A DNA stretch of 64,000 nucleotides from an uncultured Selenomonadales bacterium (GTDB lineage: Bacteria; Bacillota; Negativicutes; Selenomonadales; Selenomonadaceae): positions 1-64,000 of the forward strand of contig OMYB01000013.1 of assembly GCA_900315155.1 (NCBI GenBank), read 5' to 3'. How positions within the stretch are numbered: the first letter of the stretch is position 1; each line of letters opens with the position of its first letter. The position numbers were made by a program, and so were the translations under genes. The notes below the pieces were generated by a model, which worked only from the letters and a program-made list of their open reading frames with translations, searched no databases and was not told where the DNA came from. Below are positions 1-8,302 of this stretch, in pieces.

Positions 1-12
1 TACCATTGACAT
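1..12 (-). CDS. Start of a probable flagellin gene (only 4 codons in window)
   Basis: The minus strand shows a strong ribosome binding site (GGGAGGA) followed by ATG at 12-10 and codons for M-S-M-V, where the window ends. Flagellins of Negativicutes commonly begin with a similar Met-x-Met-Val start. The gene lies directly downstream of fliD-fliS, behind a sigma-28-type promoter and a structured leader, which is the usual setting of a major flagellin. Identity is inferred from context, since four codons cannot prove it. Confidence 0.5.
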
Positions 13-150
13 AGTAAATTCCTCCCTGATATACAGTTATAATTTTTGATCGGCAGGATATCCATTCCTGCCCTAGCTGTATAATGAGCCATCCGCCTCT
101 GCAGCTGCTAGCCGACTGCATCCGCGCCTGACTTATTACCTTTGCTTTTC
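13..150 (-). promoter_or_regulatory. Structured leader of the probable flagellin mRNA with candidate CsrA sites
   Basis: About 140 nt separate the predicted transcription start from the ATG. A GC-rich hairpin (52-57 pairing with 67-72, minus strand) shows AUGGAU in its 9-nt loop, and a second GGA lies in the Shine-Dalgarno sequence (GGGAGGA). CsrA binds GGA in hairpin loops, and in Bacillus it represses flagellin by bridging an upstream hairpin and the ribosome binding site. csrA and its antagonist fliW lie about 3.5 kb away. The arrangement is visible; the function is inference. Confidence 0.4.
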
Positions 151-157
151 ACTTATT

Positions 158-184
158 ATATCGGATCCCGGCTCCGAAAGTTAA
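158..184 (-). promoter_or_regulatory. Sigma-28 (FliA)-type promoter
   Basis: Minus-strand -35 TTAA (184-181) and -10 TCCGATAT (165-158) are separated by exactly 15 bp, close to the flagellar consensus TAAA-N15-GCCGATAA. The same -10 octamer with the same spacing occurs before flgM at 9198-9224. It would drive the gene starting at position 12. Confidence 0.65.
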
Positions 185-231
185 GCCTTTTTCGATTAAA
201 GATTGCTGAAAATCAAAAAATGTTTTTCTGC

Positions 232-615
232 TCAGAACTCCCGATTCAGGATGTTCCCGAGCGGGTTCAGGTGCTCCGTCGTGAGGTCGTAACTGCGCAC
301 CATAGCATTCTGGCGGCGGCTCTTGTTGAGCCATGATTTCGCCTTGTAGACGATCTGCATGTCGAGCGGCCGGATTTCCTGCTGGATGGCCTGGCACTCC
401 AGCGTCACACGGTAGGCCTCAACGACCTCGCGCGGGAGAGCCTTCAGCCCATCCACGACTTTGCCGCGCTGTGCGGCGAGCGCCAGGAACTCATCCACAT
501 CCTGTTTCTCGATGAACTTGAGCAGTTCCTGCGAGAGCGTACGGTAGAGCGTCCAGAGACGTCTCACCTCAGCCTGCGGTTCCTTGCCTGCTGGCGTATC
601 TTTTTCATCCGACAT
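232..615 (-). CDS. FliT-like flagellar protein, 127 aa
   Basis: This small, charged, mostly helical protein directly follows fliS, the place where Firmicutes carry FliT-like export chaperones. I recognise it by position and composition, not by a strong signature. The ATG at 615 is chosen over an upstream in-frame one (633) because it overlaps the fliS stop (605-607) by 11 bp, a typical coupled start. The sequence contains a run of helices (about residues 15-100) with several KQ, EK and QR pairs and no membrane segment. It is the last gene of the flaG-fliD-fliS unit. A general flagellar-operon hypothetical protein is the alternative. Confidence 0.6.
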   Translation of the reverse strand: MSDEKDTPAGKEPQAEVRRLWTLYRTLSQELLKFIEKQDVDEFLALAAQRGKVVDGLKALPREVVEAYRVTLECQAIQQEIRPLDMQIVYKAKSWLNKSRRQNAMVRSYDLTTEHLNPLGNILNREF

Positions 616-1018
616 AGCTGTCACCCTGCACATTCTGCTTGGCGCCCTTTTCCTTGCGCGCTTTCATCATGGCCTGCGCCCAGGCATCGCGGAGCTCTTT
701 CAGGATATCGCGCGCCTCATTGATTTTGGCGGCGTCGCTGCGGAGGTTGCCCTCAACGAGGCAGTCATACGCGTAATTGTAGAGTGGCATCAGCTGATGC
801 GAGATCTCATACTCCATGTTCAGGGTCGCGCGGAACTCTGTGACGATGGCCTGCGCCTTCTGCATGTAGTAGTTCGTATGCTCATAGTCCTTGGCTTCGA
901 GCGCCTTGAGCCCTTCATCGATGAACTTCAGGCAGCCATTGTAAAGCATCAGCGTGAGTGCTTCCGGGGTTGCCGTCATGATCTGCTGCCGCTTATATGC
1001 CTCAGCTGCATTTACCAT
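605..1018 (-). CDS. fliS: Flagellar export chaperone FliS, 137 aa
   Basis: FliS binds the C-terminal helix of flagellin in the cytosol and holds it unfolded for type III export; in Bacillus it also takes part in the FliW-CsrA feedback loop. The protein has the family start (short N-terminus, then a Y-x-x-x-x-I-x-T-A-T-P-E-x-L motif near residues 8-22, followed by L-M-L-Y-N-G), and its length is normal. It follows fliD after 48 bp and overlaps the FliT-like gene, so one transcript is likely. Confidence 0.93.
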   Translation of the reverse strand: MVNAAEAYKRQQIMTATPEALTLMLYNGCLKFIDEGLKALEAKDYEHTNYYMQKAQAIVTEFRATLNMEYEISHQLMPLYNYAYDCLVEGNLRSDAAKINEARDILKELRDAWAQAMMKARKEKGAKQNVQGDSYVG

Positions 1019-1066
1019 AGATTGTTCCTCCTTATCGATAGCCCATCAGCCCGCATGAGGCAGCAA

Positions 1067-2707
1067 TCAGGAATTGCCACCTACCATATAGTTGAACTGG
1101 GCGGTGAGCTGCTGGATGGCCGTCTCCATCGCATCGTACTTCTTGTAGAGCGAGTTCTCGAACGCATCCATCTGCGTCTTGAAGTTCGACATCTTCGTCT
1201 GCATCTCGAGGATGAGCGTGCCGAGCGAGCTGCCGTCTGATGTCTCCGTCGACGTGCCCGCGTAGCTCTTCATCTCTTTCATGTTCGCATAGAGCGAATC
1301 CGTGATGCGGTTGATGACGCCCTGCTGATCGTAATCTGTCGTGGTCGTTCCATCGGTATCTTTGACATCACCAGAGGATGCGAAGATCTGGTAGACGCAG
1401 TCCGGATCAGCCGCGAGGGCTTTCTTGAGCTTGTCCTCGTCGAGGCGGATATGTCCCTGGTCCGTCGAGGACTCGATGCCGATGGACATCATCGTGTTAT
1501 AGCTGCTGTTGACGCTCTCGACCGGCGTGTACATGGCCTCGCGCATCGCAGAGCGGATCTTGCCGATGGACTGGTTGTGGTAGAGCAGGCCAGATTTGGC
1601 TTTCTCGTTCCACTTGTCGATCTGCTCCTGCGTCATCGCGCTTTCCTGGGATTTCGTGAGGACGTCGTAGTCGCTGTACTGCTTTTCATTGTACTTCGAC
1701 GTGAGCTCGTCCATCATCTTATTGTAGTCTTCGACGAACTGCTTGACGTTATCGATGATCTTATCCGTATCCTGCGATACCGTCATCGTCGTCGTGCCCG
1801 TCGTGCCGAGCGTATACGTGACATTCGCGACCGTGAGTTTCTGGCCCGTCGTCTTGTATTCCTTGCCGTCGATGACAGCCGTGCCGTCGCTGCCCGCGAT
1901 GGACGCCGTCGTCGTCGTGCTCGAGAAGTCGGCCAGATCCGTCAGGGACTGCGTGCCGTCCGCCGCCGTCGTGACCTGCGCGAGGTTCAGGTTATTGAGG
2001 AACGACTGGGCATTCGTGTCCGTCGCCTCGATGTTGATCTTGTTCTCCGTGCCGCCGTTCTTCTGGAACAGCGCAAAGCTGTCGTTCACGGAATCGTAGC
2101 TGGCCTGGATATCCGTGCCGGCCGCGTTGACCTTGGATACGAGGTCGTTCAGCGTCTGTTTGCTGTCGAATAAGTCCGCATACGTAAAGCGGATCGTCGC
2201 CTCGCTGGCGCCCGCGCCGTCGCCGTCGCTGATCGTGAACGACAGCGCCGTCTCGTTGGCCAGACTCTCGTCTGCCTCGTAAGCCGATTTCAGCTGCGAC
2301 GCATCAAAGAGATCCGTCAGCGTCGCGCTCGTCTCCGAGGCGTCGCTGTTGCGCGTGAGCTTCGACGAGGACTGCAGGTAGGCATTGCTCGCGACGGATT
2401 TGACCGTGACGGTGTGGCTCATCTGCGCCGCATCGGAGTTCGCCGTCGCCGTGGCGATGGACGTGTTGCCACTGCTGACCGACATCGGATTCATCGTGTA
2501 GGAACGCTTATACGTCGACATCGTCGAATTCGTGAAGGTCGACAGTTTCGAATAGACATCGGCATAGGCCTCTTTGATCCATTCGTTCTTGATCTCCTTC
2601 TTGTACATCTTGTCGTACTGGTTCTGCTTCGACAGCATACCGACCTTGACCATCGAGTCAACGTCGATACCCGAGCCGGACAGACCGTAGATACCTCTCG
2701 TTGCCAT
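1067..2707 (-). CDS. fliD: Flagellar hook-associated protein 2, filament cap FliD, 546 aa
   Basis: FliD forms the pentameric cap that folds flagellin subunits at the filament tip. The N-terminus has the FliD_N pattern (a G-L-S-G-S-G-I-D-V-D-S-M-V start and conserved helices to about residue 100). The middle is Thr/Ser/Ala-rich (the exposed D2-D3 domains), and the C-terminal 200 residues are FliD_C, ending in a coiled coil with Q-x-x-x-A-x-x-x-L-T-A-Q-F-N-Y-M. A GGAGGG site precedes the ATG. Like most axial flagellar proteins it contains no cysteine except one near the C-terminal third. Confidence 0.95.
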   Translation of the reverse strand: MATRGIYGLSGSGIDVDSMVKVGMLSKQNQYDKMYKKEIKNEWIKEAYADVYSKLSTFTNSTMSTYKRSYTMNPMSVSSGNTSIATATANSDAAQMSHTVTVKSVASNAYLQSSSKLTRNSDASETSATLTDLFDASQLKSAYEADESLANETALSFTISDGDGAGASEATIRFTYADLFDSKQTLNDLVSKVNAAGTDIQASYDSVNDSFALFQKNGGTENKINIEATDTNAQSFLNNLNLAQVTTAADGTQSLTDLADFSSTTTTASIAGSDGTAVIDGKEYKTTGQKLTVANVTYTLGTTGTTTMTVSQDTDKIIDNVKQFVEDYNKMMDELTSKYNEKQYSDYDVLTKSQESAMTQEQIDKWNEKAKSGLLYHNQSIGKIRSAMREAMYTPVESVNSSYNTMMSIGIESSTDQGHIRLDEDKLKKALAADPDCVYQIFASSGDVKDTDGTTTTDYDQQGVINRITDSLYANMKEMKSYAGTSTETSDGSSLGTLILEMQTKMSNFKTQMDAFENSLYKKYDAMETAIQQLTAQFNYMVGGNS

Positions 2708-2737
2708 GTTACTCCCTCCCTAGATACGTTTCGCGCC

Positions 2738-3190
2738 TCAGGCGTTCTCATCGATGAACGCGCCGAGCCATTCCTTCGCTTTGATCATGTGCTTGATCAT
2801 GTCCTCCGGCGGTACTTCGCTGAGGACTTTGCCCGTCTTCTTATCGACGAGCTTGACGGACATCGTGTCGACTTCCTTGTGATACTTGAATTCGAGGCTG
2901 GCGTTGATGCGGCTCATGAGCTCGTTGAGTTCCTCGGTCATGTAGCTGACCTGGTCCTCCGTCATCTTGTCATCTTTTTTGTTGTCCTCATCCGTCTCGT
3001 TCGGATTTTGCTGGCCACTGGTCGCATTGAGTTGCTTGTCCTGTGGCTTTGCACTGCCATCCACAGCATAGCTGCCGCCATCGGCTCCATAGCTTTGAGC
3101 CGGCGACACATCCGCTGCGCTGCTCTGCTGCGGCTCCGTCGAGCCCAGCACGATGGCGGCGCTCACCATGTCCTGAATCTTTCCTATCAT
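2738..3190 (-). CDS. flaG: FlaG family flagellar protein, 150 aa
   Basis: FlaG-family proteins are encoded upstream of fliD and affect filament length; their molecular role is unclear. The C-terminal half (about residues 75-150) holds the domain: a helix ending in E-L-N-E-L-M-S-R-I-N, then L-E-F-K-Y-H-K-E, the strand V-K-L-V-D-K-K-T-G-K-V and the E-V-P-P-E-D-M-I tail. The first 70 residues are low-complexity (Ala, Gly, Gln, Ser). ATG 3190 is preferred over 3214 because GGAGGG lies 8 bp in front of it. Confidence 0.85.
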   Translation of the reverse strand: MIGKIQDMVSAAIVLGSTEPQQSSAADVSPAQSYGADGGSYAVDGSAKPQDKQLNATSGQQNPNETDEDNKKDDKMTEDQVSYMTEELNELMSRINASLEFKYHKEVDTMSVKLVDKKTGKVLSEVPPEDMIKHMIKAKEWLGAFIDENA

Positions 3191-3246
3191 GTCTGAATCC
3201 CTCCATAGAATCAATATCCCCGAACCTTGGGGAACGGCGCGCCTGC

Positions 3247-3474
3247 TTATTTTTCCGGCAGGGCGTTGGAAAGGTCGAGATGGGCAGGTGCCGGTGCGGC
3301 GGCCTGCTTGTTCTCTTCCTGGATAGCGCGGTATATTTCGCCGCGGTAGATCTTGACTTTGCGCGGCGCATCGATGGCGATACGGACGTTGTCGCCCTGC
3401 ACCTCCACGATGTGGATGGTGATATCGTCACCGATCATGATCTGCTGTTTCGGTTTTCTGGTGAGTACGAGCAT
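3247..3474 (-). CDS. csrA: Carbon storage regulator CsrA, 75 aa
   Basis: CsrA is a small dimeric RNA-binding protein that blocks translation by binding GGA motifs; in Firmicutes its main target is flagellin mRNA. The start M-L-V-L-T-R-K, the central I-G-D-D-I-T-I and V-R-I-A-I-D-A-P strands, and the R-x-E-I-Y motif (about residues 44-49) are canonical. The Gln/Ala/Pro tail after residue 54 is longer than in E. coli. The ATG is 3 bp after the fliW stop, so translation is coupled. Confidence 0.97.
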   Translation of the reverse strand: MLVLTRKPKQQIMIGDDITIHIVEVQGDNVRIAIDAPRKVKIYRGEIYRAIQEENKQAAAPAPAHLDLSNALPEK

Positions 3475-3477
3475 GGT

Positions 3478-3936
3478 TCATTCCCCCTGTGTCACGTTTT
3501 CTTCCTTGGCAGGGAACAAACGATGTTTCGTCGTGTACGGGCTCTTTTCGAGCACGACCTGCTTGGCCTGCATGGTGTTCTTGTTGATGATGACCGGCGC
3601 CATGAGGTTGACCGTCATGTCCGGCACGCTGCCGTTCGGGATGGTGATGAGCACGTAGACGAGCATATCCTCCAGGCTCGTCAGGCCCAGTTTCTGCTGG
3701 TTCTCATCATCGATCTCGAAGCTGTAATCCGGGAAGAAGATGAACGGCATCGTCATGAGGAACGCGAGGTCCGGCGTCTGCAGGGACTGCAGGAACACAT
3801 AGGGACTCTCCTCATCATAGGGGATGATGACGAATTCGTGCTCATCCTCGAAAGCGGGGATGCCCTGCTCGAAGTGCACGATCTTTGCCTCATCGACCTC
3901 GATTTCGCCAAAACGCACGGTATTGACTTTTTTCAT
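3478..3936 (-). CDS. fliW: Flagellar assembly factor FliW, 152 aa
   Basis: FliW binds either CsrA or free flagellin. When flagellin accumulates it releases CsrA, which then silences flagellin mRNA. The sequence has the family pattern: an early F-G-x-I-x-V-D, F-x-x-G-I-P-A-F near residue 26, P-Y-D-E-E-S-P-Y-V-F-L-Q-S and an acidic patch with F-P-D-Y. Length is normal. A GGAGG site precedes the ATG, and csrA follows after 3 bp. Confidence 0.95.
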   Translation of the reverse strand: MKKVNTVRFGEIEVDEAKIVHFEQGIPAFEDEHEFVIIPYDEESPYVFLQSLQTPDLAFLMTMPFIFFPDYSFEIDDENQQKLGLTSLEDMLVYVLITIPNGSVPDMTVNLMAPVIINKNTMQAKQVVLEKSPYTTKHRLFPAKEENVTQGE

Positions 3937-3985
3937 ATCTACGCCTCCAACATCTTTCGTGAGTCCCCGGGCCGCCTAGCCCGCC

Positions 3986-4570
3986 TCACGCGTAAATATC
4001 ATAATGGTCTTCCGTGACCCATTGACGAACATTTCCTTTCTGCTGCAGATAAGCATCCACCTGACCGGGCGTGAAATGCGACGTCGCGAACGGATCCGAC
4101 TGCGCGTGCTGCGTGAGGTCGCCGAGGTCCGGCTCGCCCATCACATGCCCCGGCGTCACCGTTATCTTCGGCGGCGGAATGAGCTCAGCGACGATATGCC
4201 GGTTCTTTGCCTCCGAGGCGGTCTTCATGACCTTCCCCTCGTAGAACTGCTGAATGAGGTCTGTCCCGGGCCGCGCCGCATTATCGATGTTGTTCCATGC
4301 GCGTCCCGTCGCCGAACGCGTCGCCTGCTGCAGGTCGCTGAATCCCTGCTGGCCGTACTTTGCGGCAAAGTCGGCAGGGTTCAGGTGCCCGTAGGCCTTC
4401 TCGCTCTCGTAAGCGTCGATGTCGATCTTCGGCTGGGTCCAGCCGGCATTCGACCGCGCCTGCCGGTTCTCCGAGGAGAGCACGGCCGGCGTCGAGTGCG
4501 TCTCGAGCCGCCCGAGGTGCGTTGTAATGCGGAGCATCGGCCAGGTCTGGCGGATATTCAATCGCAACAT
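3986..4570 (-). CDS. DUF6470 family flagellar-cluster protein, 194 aa
   Basis: This corresponds to the YviE-type protein found between flgL and fliW in Bacillus and relatives; its function is unknown. The N-terminus has L-x-I-x-Q-T-x-x-x-L and a P-A-V-L-S-S/ P-K-I-D-I-D-x-Y-E-S pattern. The centre is helical and Ala/Gln-rich, and the C-terminus has a P-P-x-I-x-V-T-P-G-x-V beta stretch. No signal peptide or membrane helix is seen. A GGTGA site precedes the ATG. Confidence 0.75.
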   Translation of the reverse strand: MLRLNIRQTWPMLRITTHLGRLETHSTPAVLSSENRQARSNAGWTQPKIDIDAYESEKAYGHLNPADFAAKYGQQGFSDLQQATRSATGRAWNNIDNAARPGTDLIQQFYEGKVMKTASEAKNRHIVAELIPPPKITVTPGHVMGEPDLGDLTQHAQSDPFATSHFTPGQVDAYLQQKGNVRQWVTEDHYDIYA

Positions 4571-4640
4571 AGATAATTCACCTTCTCCCTGGTCAAATCC
4601 TGCTCATCCTGAGCAATCTAATGGACTTTTCAGCGTTTTA

Positions 4641-5996
4641 TCAGCTGAGGTAATCCGTCAGCGACTGTGGCAGGATGCGCGCGCCGAGACTCAGGCTCAT
4701 GTTGTAGATGGCCTGTGCCTCCATGAGCTTCACGGCGAGATCCGCGACATCCGTTGCGCTGACATCCGTGATATCCTGCGTGATGTTCTCCTTCTGGTTG
4801 CCGAGCATTTCCTTGACGGAGTTGTAGAGGTTCTGGCGGGCGCCGACCTTCGACTCGGCGTTCAGCGTCACCTCGTTGGCGCGGTCCGAAATGGTCTGGC
4901 CATCCGTCGTGAGCCATTTGTTGTCGCCGCCATTCGTCTTCGCGTACACCGTGATCATCTGGTTCAGCATGGCCGTGCCGGAGACCTGGTTGCCGGAGTT
5001 CGCATCATCGAAGATATCCGAACCGAAGAGATCCTGTCCCGTCACGTTGACCGTATCCGAGGACGGGTCCGTCGGGCCGTTCTGCTTGACCATCGAGATG
5101 TATTTCTGGTCGCCCGTATAGGTGGCAACCTGCTGCCGGACCGTCGCAAACGTGAAGCTGACCTTCGTGATGTCCGGGTTCGTGCCGTTGATGTCTTCGG
5201 CGCCCTTGAGCGTGGCGTTTTTCTGGATGATCTCGCCCGTGTTCTTGAAGTAATCCGACACTTTTGCCGTACCGTCACTCCAATCCGAGAGCTGGCCGAC
5301 CGCATCGAGTGCCGGGTCGACGATGGCATTGGCATCCTGTGCCGTCTTGTCCTTGTACCCTTCCTCGACGAATTCCTGCGTATAGATGTAGCCGTCCGTC
5401 GTGTTCAGGTAGTAGGTATTGCCGTCGTCGCCATTCAGCGTGAGCATCTGCGTGAGGCTGCCGGAGCTGTCCGCGCCGCGCACACCGCTGAAGTAAGCGG
5501 CCTGCTTGTCGTCGAGCGTCTTGGCGAGGCCCCGGTCAACCTCGCTTTTCGACAGAGCAAACGGCTGCGTCGTATCGGACTGGCCGGAGAATACGTAGCG
5601 GTCGCCCTGCTGGGTGTTGCCGAGGGAGATCATTTCCTGAATCTCCGCGAGCATCTCCTTGGCCGTGGCCTGCATATCACTCGTCGTGTTCGTGCTGTTC
5701 GCCGCCTGAACGGTCTTCTCCTTGAACGTCTTCTGGATATCCGTCATGGACACCATGGCGGCATCCGCTGTCTTCATCCACGAGGTCGCTGTACCGATGT
5801 TAGCCTGGTACTGATCGTTCTCGCTGTCCGAGACGTCGTAGCGCATGTATTTGCTGTAGCCGACGGAGTCATCCGACGGTTTGTGCAGTTTCTGGCCGTC
5901 GCCCTGCCGGAGCAGGTCCGCCTGTCTTGCATCCGCTTCATTGAGGGATTTCTGATAGTTATATACATTCTGCGTACTCGATACGCGAATCGACAT
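4641..5996 (-). CDS. flgL: Flagellar hook-associated protein 3 FlgL, 451 aa
   Basis: FlgL joins hook and filament with FlgK. The N-terminal region (about residues 1-140) is the flagellin-like D0-D1 helix pair, with a short M-S-I-R-V-S-S start and V-Y-N-Y-Q-K-S-L-N. The C-terminal helix (about 395-451) ends in L-M-E-A-Q-A-I-Y-N-M-S-L. The Thr/Asp/Gly-rich middle is a variable surface domain and makes the protein longer than the about 300 aa of many FlgL proteins. It follows flgK after 20 bp. Confidence 0.93.
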   Translation of the reverse strand: MSIRVSSTQNVYNYQKSLNEADARQADLLRQGDGQKLHKPSDDSVGYSKYMRYDVSDSENDQYQANIGTATSWMKTADAAMVSMTDIQKTFKEKTVQAANSTNTTSDMQATAKEMLAEIQEMISLGNTQQGDRYVFSGQSDTTQPFALSKSEVDRGLAKTLDDKQAAYFSGVRGADSSGSLTQMLTLNGDDGNTYYLNTTDGYIYTQEFVEEGYKDKTAQDANAIVDPALDAVGQLSDWSDGTAKVSDYFKNTGEIIQKNATLKGAEDINGTNPDITKVSFTFATVRQQVATYTGDQKYISMVKQNGPTDPSSDTVNVTGQDLFGSDIFDDANSGNQVSGTAMLNQMITVYAKTNGGDNKWLTTDGQTISDRANEVTLNAESKVGARQNLYNSVKEMLGNQKENITQDITDVSATDVADLAVKLMEAQAIYNMSLSLGARILPQSLTDYLS

Positions 5997-6016
5997 GTTG
6001 TGTCACCCCTTATCCA

Positions 6017-7741
6017 TTATCTGCCGACCATGCCCGTGCTGTTGATGAGCTTGTCGAGCATCTCGTCCATCGTCGTGAGGCAGCGCGCGCAGGCACTGTA
6101 GCCCGTCTGGAACTTGATCATGTTCGTGAGTTCCTCGTTCCAGTCGACACCGGCCGTCGAGCTGCGCCAGTTCGTGATCTGCTGGATGAGGTCATCCTGG
6201 GCATCCTGTTTTTGGTCCATATTCTCCGAGTCGCTGCCGAGCTTGCTCGTCATGCTCTGGTAGTAGCTGTTCAGCGAAATGACACCGATCGGACGTGCCG
6301 TGTACGTGTCCTGCGTCTCCGACTGGTTCAGGTTGAACAGGTTCGAAAGGTAGACGGCGTTCGTGCCATCGCCGGCGCCGTTCGGCACGGCCTCGTACTC
6401 GTTCTCGATGAGCGCGCCCGTCGAGCTGACTTTCTGCTGGACGGCCAGCGTACGCGCCGCGATGAGGTTCTGCCCGGAGACATCCGTGATGCGGCTGTTG
6501 ATGGAAAGCGCATCGATGAGCTGCATGCCCTTCATCGTCGTCGCTTTCTCCGCAGCTCCCGGGGTACCGGCAATCGTGACGCGGGGAATGCTGGTCTCGC
6601 TGTCCGGCTGATCCAGGCTGCGCGTGATGCTGCTGTACTGCCGCGCCACGACACTCTGCGTGCCATCATCCCACGTATAAATCGTATCGTCATTGCCGAA
6701 GAAGTTCACGCCGAAGCTCGGGCCCGTGTAGCCGCGTTCCGTCGACGTGTAGGCGCGGATATCGGAATCCGTCCCGTCGATGCCGACGCCCTGCTGGTGC
6801 AGGTCGTTGAACGTCGTGAGGAAGAACGCTGCGATGTTGCCGAGCTTATCGATGAACGTCTTGTCCTCCGCGACCGTATCCTGCAGCGACTTGAATTTGC
6901 CATCCTGCGGTATGAAGTCGATATCGGCCTCCTTGAGGCGGATGTTGTAGTCGTTGATGCCATACGTCGGGTTCTTGATCGGATCCGAGAGCTCGAGCGA
7001 CATGAACGAGGAACCGGATACGAGGCTCGCGCCATTCGAGACGATGTTGTACATGCCGTGCTGATCCTCATAGACGTTGAGGTTCACGTAGGTCGACATC
7101 TCATCGACCAGGTTATCGCGCTGGTCGCGAAGGTCGTTGGCCGTTGCGCCCATGGATTCCGTGAGGGCGATGTTCTTGTTGAGCTGTGCGACCTGAGCCG
7201 AGAGGTCGTTGAACTTCGTGAGGTCGGATTTCAGGTCATCGTACTGCGAGTTGATCTGGCTCTGCACCTGCGTGGCCGCCGTCTGGAGCTTGTCGATGAG
7301 CGACTGCGCATCGGAGATGACGGAGACGCGGTTGCTCGAGGTCGAGGCACCGCTGGAGAGCGTCTGCCAGGCCTTATAGAACTTTTCGAGTTCGTTGAGC
7401 ACGCCCGTGTCCTCGGTATCGTTGAAGATCGTCTCAATTTTGTCGTAGTTTGTCTGGCGCGTCTCGTAGTAGGTCTTGGTCGAGTTCTCCGTCCAGTACT
7501 GTTTATCTGCGTAGACGTTGCGTGCACGCTGGATGCTGCTCGCTGCGACGCCCGTGCCCGCGAGCATCGTGCCGTTCGAGGTCGAGACCTCCTGCGCATG
7601 CGTCGTGCCGAGGTTCACGGCCTGGCGCGAGTAGCCTTTCGTGTTCGCATTCGTGATGTTATGGCCGGTCGTATGGAGCGAGAGCTGGTTGGACGTGATG
7701 CCCGATACCATCGTATTGAGGCCGGCGAAGGTAGAACGCAT
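6017..7741 (-). CDS. flgK: Flagellar hook-associated protein 1 FlgK, 574 aa
   Basis: FlgK is the first junction protein on the hook. Residues 1-60 show the rod-hook signature (F-x-G-L-N-T-M-V-S-G-I, H-N-I-T-N-A-N-T-K-G-Y-S-R). The C-terminal helix carries T-N-M-I-K-F-Q-T-G-Y-S-A-C-A-R and ends in L-I-N-S-T-G-M-V-G-R. The usual hook-protein motif in that place is Q-x-A-Y-x-A-x-A-R, so this copy has Cys for one Ala. Length is typical. Confidence 0.95.
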   Translation of the reverse strand: MRSTFAGLNTMVSGITSNQLSLHTTGHNITNANTKGYSRQAVNLGTTHAQEVSTSNGTMLAGTGVAASSIQRARNVYADKQYWTENSTKTYYETRQTNYDKIETIFNDTEDTGVLNELEKFYKAWQTLSSGASTSSNRVSVISDAQSLIDKLQTAATQVQSQINSQYDDLKSDLTKFNDLSAQVAQLNKNIALTESMGATANDLRDQRDNLVDEMSTYVNLNVYEDQHGMYNIVSNGASLVSGSSFMSLELSDPIKNPTYGINDYNIRLKEADIDFIPQDGKFKSLQDTVAEDKTFIDKLGNIAAFFLTTFNDLHQQGVGIDGTDSDIRAYTSTERGYTGPSFGVNFFGNDDTIYTWDDGTQSVVARQYSSITRSLDQPDSETSIPRVTIAGTPGAAEKATTMKGMQLIDALSINSRITDVSGQNLIAARTLAVQQKVSSTGALIENEYEAVPNGAGDGTNAVYLSNLFNLNQSETQDTYTARPIGVISLNSYYQSMTSKLGSDSENMDQKQDAQDDLIQQITNWRSSTAGVDWNEELTNMIKFQTGYSACARCLTTMDEMLDKLINSTGMVGR

Positions 7742-7775
7742 GGGTAATCATCCTTTCCTGACTATTTTCATCCGG

Positions 7776-8249
7776 TCAGACGCCCGCGTCGAACATCTGC
7801 CTGCCGCGCGGGTCACCGGCCGGCGCAGCCGCTCCCGGCGGCGCATAGATATCGCTGGCCTGTGCCTGATTCATGACATTGATATGGAACTGGATAAAGG
7901 CGCCGCTCTTTTTGAGGAGCTGCTGGTCGGCCGCGAGGGCGTTGCGCAGGCGTTCCTGCATGACCCCGATGGCCGCGAGCAGCCTCTGTGCGAGCTGTTT
8001 CTCCGGGGAGTCCGCCTGTGTCTCGACATAGGCGGCTGCGGTATCCTGCCCCGTAAAGGAAAGCCATTCCTCCTGTTTTTTGACCAGTTCCCCGAGCTCC
8101 TGCAGCAGGGGTGTGACGGTAGATGCCGCCTCGGCAACGCCCTGCCCGGACGTGCTATCCACGAGGATCCTGCGGAGCTCCTGCAGCCGCTTGACGGCTG
8201 TATCCTCCAGCTTCAGCTGCTGCTGGAGCATGGGAAGAATCTCCTTCAT
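7776..8249 (-). CDS. Second FlgN-like flagellar-cluster protein, 157 aa
   Basis: This helical protein sits between flgN and flgK. Like its neighbour it is made of two long amphipathic helices (about residues 1-55 and 75-125) with many Leu, Gln and Glu residues, and it ends in an Ala/Pro/Gly-rich tail. ATG 8249 is chosen because GGAAGGG lies about 7 bp upstream; in-frame ATGs further upstream lack such a site. It may be a chaperone for FlgK or FlgL, as FlgN is, but sequence alone does not prove this. Confidence 0.6.
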   Translation of the reverse strand: MKEILPMLQQQLKLEDTAVKRLQELRRILVDSTSGQGVAEAASTVTPLLQELGELVKKQEEWLSFTGQDTAAAYVETQADSPEKQLAQRLLAAIGVMQERLRNALAADQQLLKKSGAFIQFHINVMNQAQASDIYAPPGAAAPAGDPRGRQMFDAGV

Positions 8250-8302
8250 GGCTGTCCCTTCCTTTATCTTGAGATTTATCTTGAGGCTGCTGCGTTTCGG
8301 CA

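Noticed and set aside
3185-3250. Sigma-28 promoter before flaG
   Set aside because: A small C/G hairpin and GGGGATAT are present but spacing and sequence do not fit TAAA-N15-GCCGATAA; flaG is probably cotranscribed from upstream.
4419-7747. Long plus-strand frames antisense to flgL and flgK (560 and 511 codons)
   Set aside because: Composition is that of antisense shadows, and the minus strand genes have clear families and ribosome sites.
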